Positions 21,701 to 30,546 of a stretch of DNA of 64,000 bases are shown here, piece after piece (within the stretch, counting starts at the first letter, position 1; every line of letters starts with the position of its first letter). The stretch lies in the NCBI GenBank assembly GCA_049975425.1, contig JBNGDI010000006.1, forward strand, positions 1 to 64,000, given 5' to 3'. The notes beneath the pieces are model-generated. The model was not told the DNA's origin and ran no database searches. It saw only the letters and a list, made by a program, of their open reading frames with translations. This DNA is from HyVt-105 sp049975425. GTDB taxonomy: Bacteria > Bacteroidota > Bacteroidia > Bacteroidales > VadinHA17. A program made the position numbers and the translations under genes.

Positions 21701-24700
21701 TGCCGGTGATAACCAGCCGTTTGATGCCATTGCCGGTGATATTTTCACCAACATTACCTCATCACCCCTGAATGTGGTGTATGATATTGTCCCGGTAAGC
21801 GATGAAGGATGTGAGGGAGAAATGGAGCAGGTAACCCTGACGGTGTATCCTGAACCCATCCTTGATCCTGCACTGGATGTTACGGTATGCAGTGACGGTG
21901 CTTCGGGTATAACACTGGCCGTGCAGGCCGGAAGTGTGGCAGCCGCCGGATACAACATTACCCAGATTTCGGTGGCTCCAAACCTGTTGCCCCATGCGGG
22001 TAACGCAACAACCGGCAACGGCCTGCCGTCGAATGCCATCGCAGCCGACCGGTTTACCAATACAACCGATGCTCCGCTGGATGTGGTTTACGACATTGTA
22101 CCCGTCAGTTCCAATGGATGTGAAGGAGAAATGGTGCAGGTCACGCTGACGGTGAATCCCGAACCGGTGTTGGATCCGGGTCTTGATACGGATGTATGCA
22201 GCGGAGAGGCCTCAGGTATTGTGTTTGCCACCCTGCCCACTTCGGTGGCTGCCGGTAGTTACACCATCCAGAGTATACAGGTGGGATTCGGGCTGGTTCC
22301 CGAAGCAGGGAATGCCGGGATCGGTTCAGGCCAGTCAGCAGGAGCCATCAGCAATGATATCTTTACAAATAAAACCGATCAGGATCTGACAGTTACCTAC
22401 ACCGTTGTACCGGTAAGTGCGGATATGTGTAACGGTGACCCGGTGCAGGTGGTTCTGACCGTGCATCCTGAGCCGGTACTGGCCAGTGGACTGAACCGTA
22501 CGGTTTGCAGCGATGAGGTTGCCGGTATTGTGCTGGAGGTGGTGACGGGAAGTACGCCGGCTGCGGGTTACAACATTCTTTCAATAAATGCCGATCCTTC
22601 ACTGGTACCCGACCCGGGTAATGCAGTGGCCGGAAACGGCCTGCCTGCCGATGCCATCATGAATGACAGGTTTACCAACCAGTCGGCTATCCAGGCCAAA
22701 GTGGAATATGAGGTAGTGCCTGTCAGCGGAAACGGCTGTGAGGGAGAAATGAAGGTTGTTAGCCTGTGGGTTAATCCTGAGCCTGTTCTTACGCCGGGAT
22801 TGTCGGATGAAGTATGTTCCGGAGAGATGACAGATTTGTCGTTAAGTGTAAGCAACGGGGTTTCCGGTGTGAGCTATAGCTGGAGCGCTCCGGTAAATAC
22901 CGGCGGAATGACTGGCGGAACTGCACAGGCTGCTGCCATTGCCATTAACGATGTGTTTGAGAATAATACTGCGGCAACCCAAACAGCGACCTATACAGTT
23001 ACTCCGGTGACCGGAGTGGGTTGCCAGGGCGATCCTGAAACGGTGTTGATTACTGTTCATCCCAATCCGTTGGCGGATATTACTTCCGTCCACGGTGCGC
23101 TGGATACGGTGTATATTTGCGGAGGCGGATCAGGACTGCTTCTTGACGGAAATCCCTCAGGCGGTTCGGGTAATTACATGCAGCATCAGTGGTCGGGTGA
23201 AGTGGGTCCGCTGGATAGCTACAATACCCAGACCACACAGTTCTACAGTATCATCAGCGATACGTACGACCTGTACTACACCGTGACCGACGACAACGGA
23301 TGCTCGGGCAGGGATACCGTGGTGGTGGTCAATGATTACCCGAAAGCCATTTTCGGAATGGACCAGAATACCGGATGTACGGATCTGACGGTGAATTTCA
23401 GCAACAATTCGGTGGGTGCGGTTTCCTACGAATGGGATTTTGACGATGACGGAACAGTGGATGATGCCACGCCTGCACCCGTTCATACATTTTCAAATAT
23501 CACCACCAACATTGAATACTACAATGTGAAGCTGGTAGCCATTTCGGCGAATGGTTGCCGTGACAGTACCTATCAGGTGGTGACGGTATACCCTACGGTT
23601 GCGGCCGATTTCACCCTGGATCCCGATACGGTGTGTTCCGGAGAATCGGTTCTGTTTGTGGCTGAAGCCGGGGGAACTCAGTACGAATGGGATTTTGGTG
23701 ACGGAAACGTGGTAACGGGTGGCAATGTGATCAACCATCAGTATACCAATACCGGTTCCTCACAGGTAACCCGGACAGTAACCCTGACCACCGAATCGTT
23801 CTTCATGTGCACTGACCAGATGTCGAAAGACGTGGTGGTTTATCCTCAACCGACGGCTTCTTTCGTTCCGATACCGAATACCACGTCGATCTCGAATCCG
23901 ACAATCTCATTTGAAAATCAGACTCCGGGATCAGGATGGTCTTATCTGTGGGATTTTGGCGACGGGAACACCTCGGGTGAATTTGAACCCTCGCACGATT
24001 ACAGTGCTCCCGGTGTGTATACGGTAACCCTAACGGTGTTCAACGATGCCTGCCAGGATGTGGCTACACAAACGGTTACTATTACCCAGGATCCGCCTGT
24101 GGCCGGTTTCGATGAGGTGGAAGGCGGTTGTATGCCCTGGACGGTGCATTTCAACAATACTTCCGTGGGGGCAGACCACTACCTGTGGGACTTTGGTGAC
24201 GGTGGTATATCCAATGCTGAGAATCCGGAATATACCTATTATCAGGCCGGCACATTTACCGTTCGTTTAACAGTGACCAATTCCGTTGGAACCGATGAAT
24301 ATGCCCGGACAATCACCATATTCCAGAAACCCTATGCTTCATTCTTCGTGGTACCCACCTTTGTGTATGTGAATGATGAAGAGGTGAAATGCCTGAACCA
24401 GTCGCTTTACGGTGATTACTACTTCTGGGAATTTGGAGACGGGGAAACCGATACGGTATACGAACCTTTCCATAAATATATGGAAGCTGGTATATACGAT
24501 ATCAAGCTGACTGTAACAACAGAGGACGGGTGTACGGATGAGATGCTGCTTTCACCGGCAGTTACCGTGGAACCGGCCGGAGAACTAAGGTATTCCAATG
24601 CCTTCCGGCCTAATCCCAACGGACCTACCGGTGGCGATGTGCGCAACCTGACTCCCGAAACCTATAACCAGGTCTTTTTCCCGCCCATACAGGAAAAAGT

Positions 24701-24893
24701 GGATGAATACCATCTGCAGATCTTTAACCGGTGGGGAGAGATGATCTTTGAGAGCTATGATATCAACATTGGATGGGATGGTTACTACAGGGATAAACTG
24801 GCCAAACAGGATGTGTATATCTGGAAGGTGACCGGTAAATACAGCAACGGACAACCCTTTGCAAAGGCCGGTGATCTTACCCTGCTCCATTAA
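6749..24893 (+). CDS. Giant T9SS type B repeat adhesin (SprB-like), interrupted by a sequence gap
   Basis: One gene is split by 100 N at 11277-11376: codons run in one frame to 11276 and in the next frame from 11377. Read through, the product has at least about 6040 residues. It has a signal peptide (ISAILLLTSGRGILQAQ, residues about 15-32). An N-terminal region with a jelly-roll-like insert (about 8650-9120) and two 95-residue repeats (9290-9860) follows. Then come three families of Ig/PKD-like repeats with periods of 270, 294 and 309 bp, about five PKD domains (WDFGDG motifs, 23420-24580) and a type B T9SS sorting domain (24588-24893, IFNRWGEMIFES, IGWDGYYRDKLAKQDVYIWKV). By family it is exported by T9SS and displayed on the cell surface, as SprB is. 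A PorP/SprF gene follows. No enzyme domain was seen. Confidence 0.88.
10955..13670 (+). repeat. 270-bp tandem repeat array (AGSDEETC units)
   Basis: GCC codons of the AGSDEETC motif start at 10955 and 11225, and after the gap at 11511, 11781, 12051, 12321, 12591, 12861, 13131 and 13401. The spacing is exactly 270 bp (90 residues) on each side of the gap. Each unit reads roughly AGSDEETCEGVxFDLS, then a LWTTSGTGSF strand, then YTPGAGETGNITLTLTA and NGNGSC. Diverged units of the same family lie before (9870-10660) and after (14203-15005). Two cysteines per unit could form a disulfide. Confidence 0.93.
11277..11376. other. Assembly gap of 100 N inside the giant gene
   Basis: The round length marks it as a scaffolding placeholder. 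It lies inside the 270-bp array, where the flanks (11209-11276 and 11377-11430) are almost identical to neighbouring units. Repeat phase says that 84 bp are missing (unit offsets 52-135), or 84 plus a whole number of 270-bp units. Replacing 100 by 84 shifts the downstream frame by 16 and rejoins the two frames. Confidence 0.95.
15315..20615 (+). repeat. Eighteen-unit tandem array, about 294 bp per unit
   Basis: Eighteen consecutive units begin with EP(V/A)G and contain CSDxxLxYDLQNN, LGNGQxATFxWVAA, GES(T/L)T, VVYTVTPTGTNGC and GDPFTVTVTV. The first starts are 15315, 15609, 15903 and 16197 (294 bp each); the fourth unit, with one extra codon, is 297 bp. A single 309-bp unit of the third repeat family (15006-15314) precedes the array. 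The fold is probably PKD/Ig-like, with two cysteines per unit. Confidence 0.93.
20616..22778 (+). repeat. Seven-unit tandem array, exactly 309 bp per unit
   Basis: Units start at 20616, 20925, 21234, 21543, 21852, 22161 and 22470, an unbroken 309-bp (103-residue) period. Shared motifs are EPVLxPGL, VCSDEASGI, AGNAxxGNG, DRFTN, VVYxxVPVS and CEGxxVQVTLTV. A hybrid eighth unit (22779-23060) keeps the EPVLTPGL start but has the shorter body of another PKD-like module. Confidence 0.93.
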
Positions 24894-24912
24894 CTATCCG
24901 CCTGACGATACG

Positions 24913-24943
24913 AAAAAAGGCTGCTGTATGGCAGCCTTTTTTT
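24913..24943 (+). terminator. Rho-independent terminator of the giant adhesin gene
   Basis: AAAAAAGGCTGC (24913-24924), loop TGTATG and GCAGCCTTTTTT (24931-24942) form a 12-bp stem ending in a seven-T run, about 20 bp after the stop codon. It separates the giant gene from the PorP/SprF gene, so that gene needs its own promoter. The A-run also makes it usable in the other direction. The rest of 24944-25185 is AT-rich and shows no gene. Confidence 0.85.
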
Positions 24944-25185
24944 GAATCTGTCATTTTTAGTATGAAGAAATTAGCCGTTCGTATAATAAAATCACACGTT
25001 CATCCAAAAAATAGGTCTGTTCACACCCATTAAAAGGACACGAAAAGAAAAAGGATTATTTTTGACTAACTTTCGTTTAACAGGTCCGTATACAATAGCA
25101 AAAGAAAGTGATATAGAATTTATTTCGTATATTCGATAATAAGACGCATCAAACAAGGGTTGGGAGAAAGCGAAATATTATATTT

Positions 25186-26169
25186 GTGAAAAGAATATTC
25201 ATTGTTTTTGGTATCTTCTGGGTTGTTTGGACCGAGGGAGTTTCCCAGGATCCTCAGTTTTCCCAGTTCTATGCCAATCAGTTATATCTGGCCCCCTCGT
25301 TTGCAGGAGCTACCGAAGAAAACAGAATTTCGCTCAACCACCGGAACCAGTGGCCTGCTTTACCGGGTGTTTTTCTGACCTACAGTTTTTCAGCCGACCG
25401 GTATTTTTCGAATTTCAATTCCGGGGTGGGTCTGATTGCCCTGCACGACCGGGCAGGCAGCGGCCGCCTGAGCAATACCATTGTAGGCCTGTTGTATTCG
25501 TATAACATACAGCTGAATGAATCGTGGCATATCCGGCCCGGAGTGAATTTTATGTATACCCGCCTGGGAATTGATTTTAACCGGCTGGTATTCAATGATC
25601 AGCTTTCCCCCGGAGGTACCACACCCCAGACCGAACCACCTCCTTTCGACAGCAAGCCGGATATTGATTTTTCTTCTTCGGTACTGGCATACAATGACAG
25701 GATATGGATAGGAAGTACCGTTGATCATCTCCTGAAACCCAACCAATCGCTTTACGGGGAAGAAACCATTGTACCTCTCAAATTTTCTGTTTTCGGAGGT
25801 ATACAGATTATTAAGAGAGGAAGGTTGCTGAATCCCATTGACGAAAGTCTTTCCGCCGCTTTCCTCTTCAAAACTCAGGGGGGGTATACACAGATGGATC
25901 TGGGCATGTACTGGTTCAAGGAACCCCTGGTTTTTGGTGTTTGGTGGCGGGGATTGCCCTTTTTCAAAGGACATTTCGACAGAGATGCCGTTATTTTACT
26001 GGTGGGCTATAAAACAAGCAACCTGCATATCGGCTATAGTTATGATCTGACCATTTCTTCGCTCATTACACATACAGGCGGCGCTCACGAAATATCCGTG
26101 GTGTATGAATTCAGGAGTAACCCCCGGAGGAAAATTAAAATACATGCCATTCCCTGTCCGGAATTTTAA
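25186..26169 (+). CDS. PorP/SprF family type IX secretion system membrane protein
   Basis: The protein has 327 residues with a GTG start and a signal peptide (residues about 1-20, cut near VSQDPQFSQ). The mature N-terminus, QDPQFSQFYANQLYLAPSFAGA, with HRNQWPALPG shortly after, is the hallmark of the PorP/SprF family of outer-membrane beta-barrels. In T9SS, PorP works with the PorK/L/M/N complex. SprF-type members sit beside giant type B substrates and are needed for their surface display. Its place directly after the giant adhesin matches the sprB-sprF order of gliding bacteria. A TATATTTG element (25179-25186) overlaps the GTG, so this may be a near-leaderless transcript, or the match is chance. 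There is no later in-frame ATG that would keep the signal peptide. Confidence 0.92.
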   Translation: MKRIFIVFGIFWVVWTEGVSQDPQFSQFYANQLYLAPSFAGATEENRISLNHRNQWPALPGVFLTYSFSADRYFSNFNSGVGLIALHDRAGSGRLSNTIVGLLYSYNIQLNESWHIRPGVNFMYTRLGIDFNRLVFNDQLSPGGTTPQTEPPPFDSKPDIDFSSSVLAYNDRIWIGSTVDHLLKPNQSLYGEETIVPLKFSVFGGIQIIKRGRLLNPIDESLSAAFLFKTQGGYTQMDLGMYWFKEPLVFGVWWRGLPFFKGHFDRDAVILLVGYKTSNLHIGYSYDLTISSLITHTGGAHEISVVYEFRSNPRRKIKIHAIPCPEF

Positions 26170-26270
26170 AACAGATTTCCTTTCCGGAACAATGAATTTT
26201 TTTCAATCGGTAAATGAAAGTGGCGGGAAATTTAATTTTATTTGTTTTTTCCCGTAAAGGCAGAATCCAT

Positions 26271-26278
26271 TATATTTG
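26271..26278 (+). promoter_or_regulatory. -7 element before the OmpH-like gene
   Basis: TATATTTG fits TAnnTTTG exactly and lies 27 bp before the ATG at 26306, which gives a leader of about 20 nt. The matching upstream region is T-rich without a clean TTG at 19-21 bp. Confidence 0.5.
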
Positions 26279-26305
26279 TGGCAGTTTAATCCAGATGAAC
26301 AAAGC

Positions 26306-26917
26306 ATGAAAAAGACAAATCTTGTATTTCAGATCGTTATTCTGACAGGTCTCATCGTATTGTATGTTTTGCATTTTACCGGGCGGCAGGGTGCCGAAGG
26401 GAAAAAGGAAAGGGTTGACGGTGATTCTACCGCTGCATACGTACAACCCGGGAAAATGGCATATATCAATATTGATACCCTCCTGACCCATTATGAATAT
26501 TTCCTTGATCTGAGAGATGAACTGATGGCCAAACAGGAACAGAAAGGGGCCGAACTCGAAACCCGTTTCCGCCAGTGGGAGAGGGAAGCTTCTGATCTGG
26601 AGGAACAGCGGCAGAAATTGTTGATTACCCGGCAAACCTACGAACAGAACAGCCAGCGACTGCTGGCCGAGAGGGACAATCTGCTTCAGATGCAGCAAAC
26701 CGCCACACAGGAACTCGCTGAGGAGGAACAGGTGATGAACCGCAAAGTGCTGTACAGAATCCTGGATTATCTTAAGGAATACAATAAACAGGAAGGATAC
26801 CAGTTCATTTTCAGCAGCACCCTGGGGGGGAATATTCTGGTGGCCGACAACAGCCTGAATATCACATGGGAAGTGCTGGAAGGATTGAATGAAGAATACC
26901 TGGCCAGTAGAAAATAA
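26306..26917 (+). CDS. OmpH/Skp family periplasmic chaperone-like protein
   Basis: From ATG 26306 the product is 203 residues. The reading frame opens 30 bp earlier, but 26306 gives the proper MKKTNLVFQIVILTGLIVLYVL membrane segment and sits well behind the promoter at 26271. After the signal anchor comes the family start AYINIDTLLTHYEYF (about 50), a long Glu/Gln/Arg-rich coiled coil (70-140) and a C-terminal part with YQFIFSSTLGGNILVADNSLNIT, which matches the OmpH fold. Skp-like proteins hold unfolded outer-membrane proteins in the periplasm. The N-terminal helix may stay uncleaved. The glycosyltransferase gene starts 15 bp downstream and is probably cotranscribed. Confidence 0.88.
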   Translation: MKKTNLVFQIVILTGLIVLYVLHFTGRQGAEGKKERVDGDSTAAYVQPGKMAYINIDTLLTHYEYFLDLRDELMAKQEQKGAELETRFRQWEREASDLEEQRQKLLITRQTYEQNSQRLLAERDNLLQMQQTATQELAEEEQVMNRKVLYRILDYLKEYNKQEGYQFIFSSTLGGNILVADNSLNITWEVLEGLNEEYLASRK

Positions 26918-26932
26918 GGCATCCGGAACAGG

Positions 26933-28225
26933 ATGAACGACCTTGACCGGTATCTTGACAGGATCGGGCAACGGCCATGGCTTGTTCCTGACACGCCCAG
27001 TTCTGACCTGAATATGGCGGTGGTTCTTCCATCCTTTGCGGAAGAGAACCTGCCACTCACCCTGGAATCACTTGCACAATGCAACTTTCTTCCCCGTTTT
27101 CGTGCCGAAGTCATTGTGGTATTCAATTGCCCTGCCCATGCTTCTGATGAAGAAAAGGAGCTTCATAATAAATCTGTCCGGGATGTTGAAAAATGGATCG
27201 GGCAATATGCAAATCCTTCCCTGCCCGTCTACCTGGTGCATGCTCCCGCTGTGCCGACAAAATATTCAGGAGTGGGCCATGCGCGGAAAACCGGGATGGA
27301 TGAAGGGATAGCCAGGTTTCTGCGGGCAGGGGGAGATGACGGGATCCTCATTTCGCTTGATGCCGACACCCTGGTTGATAAAAACTATTTTGATGAGATT
27401 GATCGCTATTTTACCACCCACATGCAAATGGAGGGATGTGCTGTTTATTATGAGCATCCTCTGAAGGGCGATGATTATCCGCCGGATGTGTACCGGGCCA
27501 TTACGGATTATGAGATCCATCTCAGGTACCATGTGGGGGGAATGAAGTATGCCGGGTCGCCGTATGCTTTTCATACCCTGGGATCGGCTTTTGCTGTTCG
27601 TGCATCTGCCTACGCGCGTTTGGGCGGCATGAAGGCCAGGCAGGGAGCCGAAGATTTTTATTTCCTGCAGAAGATTATGGATCTGGGAAAGTTCGGAGAA
27701 CTGAATGAAACACGTGTTATCCCTTCACCCAGGCCTTCCGGGCGGGTTCCTTTCGGAACCGGACCGGTCGTTACCGAATGGGTCCGTCGTAAAAACCTCT
27801 CCTATTCAACTTTTGCATTTGAAGCCTATTGTTGGCTGAGGAATTTTTTCAGGCAGATGAACAGATATTACCTGCTGGGGGCCGGAGAAACCGAAGATCT
27901 GCTGAAGGAAACCCTGCATCCGGGCATCGGAGAATTTCTGCTGCGAAACGGATTCCCTTCAGCGAATGAGGAAATCAACCGGAATGTGGCTTCACTGGCA
28001 TCGTACCGGAAAAGATTATTTCGCTGGTTCAATGGCTTCAGAACGGTTAAATATCTGAATGATGTGCACAGGCGTTTTTTGGAGAAACAGCCGGTGACAC
28101 AGGAGGCTGTAAAACTGCTGAATGCCCTGGGGTTGAAACCTCAATACAGGAATGCGGCAGGATTGCTAGAAGTATTCAGGAAACTGGACCGGGAAGGTTA
28201 CAAAGAGATTACTCTTCCACAATGA
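26933..28225 (+). CDS. GT2-type (GT-A fold) glycosyltransferase
   Basis: This 430-residue protein starts its nucleotide-sugar-binding fold at about residue 28 (MAVVLPSFAEENLPLTLESLAQC). The metal-binding DxD is in LISLDADTLVDKNYF near residue 142. An acceptor-side motif, AEDFYFLQKIMDLGKF (GAEDFYF near 240), corresponds to the ED of family 2 enzymes. The C-terminal third is helical. There is no signal peptide or clear membrane anchor, so it is probably cytoplasmic. Donor and acceptor are unknown, and no other glycan genes are adjacent. Its last 17 bp overlap the convergent DivIC-like gene. Confidence 0.82.
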   Translation: MNDLDRYLDRIGQRPWLVPDTPSSDLNMAVVLPSFAEENLPLTLESLAQCNFLPRFRAEVIVVFNCPAHASDEEKELHNKSVRDVEKWIGQYANPSLPVYLVHAPAVPTKYSGVGHARKTGMDEGIARFLRAGGDDGILISLDADTLVDKNYFDEIDRYFTTHMQMEGCAVYYEHPLKGDDYPPDVYRAITDYEIHLRYHVGGMKYAGSPYAFHTLGSAFAVRASAYARLGGMKARQGAEDFYFLQKIMDLGKFGELNETRVIPSPRPSGRVPFGTGPVVTEWVRRKNLSYSTFAFEAYCWLRNFFRQMNRYYLLGAGETEDLLKETLHPGIGEFLLRNGFPSANEEINRNVASLASYRKRLFRWFNGFRTVKYLNDVHRRFLEKQPVTQEAVKLLNALGLKPQYRNAAGLLEVFRKLDREGYKEITLPQ

Positions 28226-28517
28226 TGAATACATCCTCATTTTCTTTTTTCATGAGGTATTGCTCACGGGCAAATTTTTCCAGGCTTTTCTGATCGGTCT
28301 CCAGTTCGTTCATTCTTCGTGTATCATGTTCGATGCGCCGGATGTAATATTCCCGGTCGGCTTCAAGCTGATGCAGCTCTTTCAGTTGCTTTACACGGTC
28401 AATCAGGTTGTTTGTGTCGAAAAAAGCAATCCAGAGAAGAAAAAGAATGGATGAGAGAACATATTTGTTCCTCAGGATGGGAATGGATACCCGGAATATT
28501 CGTTTCAATCCTGACAT
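28209..28517 (-). CDS. DivIC/FtsB family septum formation protein
   Basis: With ATG 28517 the product is 102 residues. An upstream in-frame ATG at 28538 would lie at or before the predicted transcription start (see the -7 element at 28536-28543), so 28517 is preferred. The layout is typical of FtsB/DivIC: a short cytoplasmic start, one transmembrane helix (YVLSSILFLLWIAFF, about 19-34), then a periplasmic coiled coil (RVKQLKELHQLEADREYYIRR) ending in the ARE(Q/K)YLMKKENEDVF motif. Such proteins scaffold the divisome with FtsL and FtsQ. The 3' end overlaps the convergent glycosyltransferase gene by 17 bp. Confidence 0.9.
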   Translation of the reverse strand: MSGLKRIFRVSIPILRNKYVLSSILFLLWIAFFDTNNLIDRVKQLKELHQLEADREYYIRRIEHDTRRMNELETDQKSLEKFAREQYLMKKENEDVFIIVEE

Positions 28518-28535
28518 GCTCCTGAATGCTTTCCG

Positions 28536-28543
28536 CAAAGTTA
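28536..28543 (-). promoter_or_regulatory. -7 element before the DivIC-like gene
   Basis: The minus strand reads TAACTTTG, a full match to TAnnTTTG, 19-26 bp before the ATG at 28517. It places the transcription start downstream of the alternative ATG at 28538 and so decides the start codon. No clear TTG was seen at the right spacing. Confidence 0.5.
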
Positions 28544-28554
28544 AACAATAAAAG

Positions 28555-28595
28555 ACAAGCGGTGGAAGTCAGAATTATGAACTTTCACCGCTTGT
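28555..28595 (-). terminator. Terminator of pruA
   Basis: A 15-bp stem (28555-28569 with 28581-28595, containing one G-T pair; core AAGCGGTG/CACCGCTT) lies about 25 bp after the pruA stop. On the minus strand it is followed by CTTTTATTG, and on the plus strand by TTTTC. It could also act as a barrier for the convergent direction. Confidence 0.7.
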
Positions 28596-28619
28596 TTTCA
28601 ACAAATTTACCTTATGGGT

Positions 28620-30251
28620 TTATTCTTCCCGCATGAAGGGATAGGTATAATCTTCAGGCGGCAGGAAGTTCTCTTTGATGGTACGGGGGGTAACCCAGCG
28701 CATCAGGTTGAGCATGGATCCGGCTTTGTCATTGGTCCCCGATTGCCTGGATCCGCCGAAAGGCTGGCGTCCGACCACTGCTCCGGTAGGTTTGTCGTTG
28801 ATGTAGAAATTCCCGGCGGCATGCATCAGCTTTTTTGTAGCCAGCTCCAGTGCATAACGGTCGGTTGCGAAAACCGCGCCGGTGAGACCATAGGGAGAAG
28901 TCTGGTCGAGCAGATCGAGGGTTTCCTCAAACCGGCTGTCAGGATAAATATACACGGTTAGTACGGGGCCGAAAATTTCTTCCCGCATGGTGACATACCG
29001 GGGATCGGTGGTCAGGATCACTGTGGGTTCTATGAAGAATCCTTTCGATTTGTCATATCCTCCTCCGATGATCACATCAGCTTCCTTATCTTCCCTGGCC
29101 CGTTCAATATATGAGGTAATTTTATCGAACGCCGCTTCATCAATAACAGCATTCATGAAATTGGTGAAATCTTCGGGCCCGCCCATTTTGATCGATGCAA
29201 TCTGGTTTTCGAGTTCCTTTCTGAGCTCAGGCCATAAGCTCTCAGGGATGTATGTTCTTGATACCGCCGAGCATTTTTGCCCCTGGTATTCATAGGCTCC
29301 CCTCACCATAGCTACCACCGTTTGCCGTATATTGGCAGAGGGATGAACCATGATAAAATCCTTGCCTCCTGTTTCGCCCACAATCCGGGGATAGGTTTTG
29401 TACCGGGAAATGTTGTTGCCAATTTCTTTCCATATATTCTGGAAAACTTCCGTAGAGCCGGTATAATGAATCCCTGCAAAATCGGGATGGCTGAAAATTT
29501 CTTTTCCTGCCACCGGACCGGAAACATATACCAGGTTGATCACCCCGTCGGGTACTCCGGCTTCCTGAAAGATCTTCATCAGCCAGTAAGCCGAATAAAC
29601 CTGATTATTCGAAGGTTTCCATACCACCACGTTCCCCATCAGGGCAGGGGAAGTGGGAAGATTCCCGGCAATGGAAGTGAAATTGAAGGGCGTCAGGGCA
29701 AAGATAAACCCTTCCAGAGGCCTTTGCTCCAGGCGGTTCCATTCATCTGGTGTGGACATGGGCTGGTGCGAATAAATCTCAGCCATGTACTGGACATTGA
29801 ACCGGCAAAAATCAATCAGCTCACAGGCCGAATCGATTTCTGCCTGAAAAACATTTTTTGACTGGGCCAGCATGGTAGCTGCGTTGATTTTGGCCCGGTA
29901 TGGCCCAGACAGCAGGTTGGCAATTCTCAGGAAAATCCCTGCTCTGTGCCGCCAGCCCATTTCTGTCCATTTCTTGCGTGCCCTGAGTGCGGCATCAATG
30001 GCCATTTTTACATGCGATCCGTCTCCCTTGTGAAAATATCCCAGCACATGCTGCCGGTCATGAGGAGGGTGAATGGGCACCTTGTTACCTGTTCTTACTT
30101 CTTTACCGTCGATGATCATCGGTATGTCCATTTCCATGGACCTTAGTTCTTTCAGTGCGGCTTTCAGTTCATGCCTTTCGGGAGTGCCCGGAGCATACGA
30201 TTTGACCGGTTCATTGGCTGCCACCGGTACATAAAATGAAGTGTGTGACAT
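28620..30251 (-). CDS. L-glutamate gamma-semialdehyde (1-pyrroline-5-carboxylate) dehydrogenase
   Basis: This 543-residue stand-alone PruA oxidises glutamate-5-semialdehyde to glutamate with NAD, the second step of proline breakdown. The aldehyde dehydrogenase signatures are intact: the general-base Glu in VGETGGKDF (near 289) and the nucleophile Cys in YQGQKCSAVSRTYI (near 326), preceded by the cofactor segment VVWKPSNNQVYSAYWL. Length and motifs match the P5CDH subfamily (about 540 residues), not generic ALDHs. No proline dehydrogenase gene is adjacent. A strong terminator follows at 28555-28595. Confidence 0.96.
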   Translation of the reverse strand: MSHTSFYVPVAANEPVKSYAPGTPERHELKAALKELRSMEMDIPMIIDGKEVRTGNKVPIHPPHDRQHVLGYFHKGDGSHVKMAIDAALRARKKWTEMGWRHRAGIFLRIANLLSGPYRAKINAATMLAQSKNVFQAEIDSACELIDFCRFNVQYMAEIYSHQPMSTPDEWNRLEQRPLEGFIFALTPFNFTSIAGNLPTSPALMGNVVVWKPSNNQVYSAYWLMKIFQEAGVPDGVINLVYVSGPVAGKEIFSHPDFAGIHYTGSTEVFQNIWKEIGNNISRYKTYPRIVGETGGKDFIMVHPSANIRQTVVAMVRGAYEYQGQKCSAVSRTYIPESLWPELRKELENQIASIKMGGPEDFTNFMNAVIDEAAFDKITSYIERAREDKEADVIIGGGYDKSKGFFIEPTVILTTDPRYVTMREEIFGPVLTVYIYPDSRFEETLDLLDQTSPYGLTGAVFATDRYALELATKKLMHAAGNFYINDKPTGAVVGRQPFGGSRQSGTNDKAGSMLNLMRWVTPRTIKENFLPPEDYTYPFMREE

Positions 30252-30546
30252 GATCTATAAGTGTTTGGTTTTTATCTTTTTGTATAATTATTCACCGTCC
30301 GTTATGAAGTGAACTTGTTTCCATGGTTTTTTACAAATGAAAATTAATGGCTAACACGTATATTTAAAAAGACTTTTGTCATATTTGACACCCGCAGAAC
30401 AACCCGATAACACTCCTTTGGCTTGTTGCGCCTGTAAAACAGAAAATAGATGTTTAATAACATCGGCTGTATGTTCTTCCGTTTGTTTTCGCCGGGACCG
30501 CAAAGGGACAATGTGTCAGGAATGCGGTGAGGATGTTGTGTGCCGT

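Noticed and set aside
10955..22778. CRISPR-like or satellite array
   Set aside because: Periods are all multiples of three, units are coding throughout, and there are no short repeats with unique spacers.
11223..24893. Separate second giant gene starting at 11223
   Set aside because: The apparent Met lies in the wrong frame upstream of the N gap. The true reading comes from 6749, and the gap length explains the frame change.
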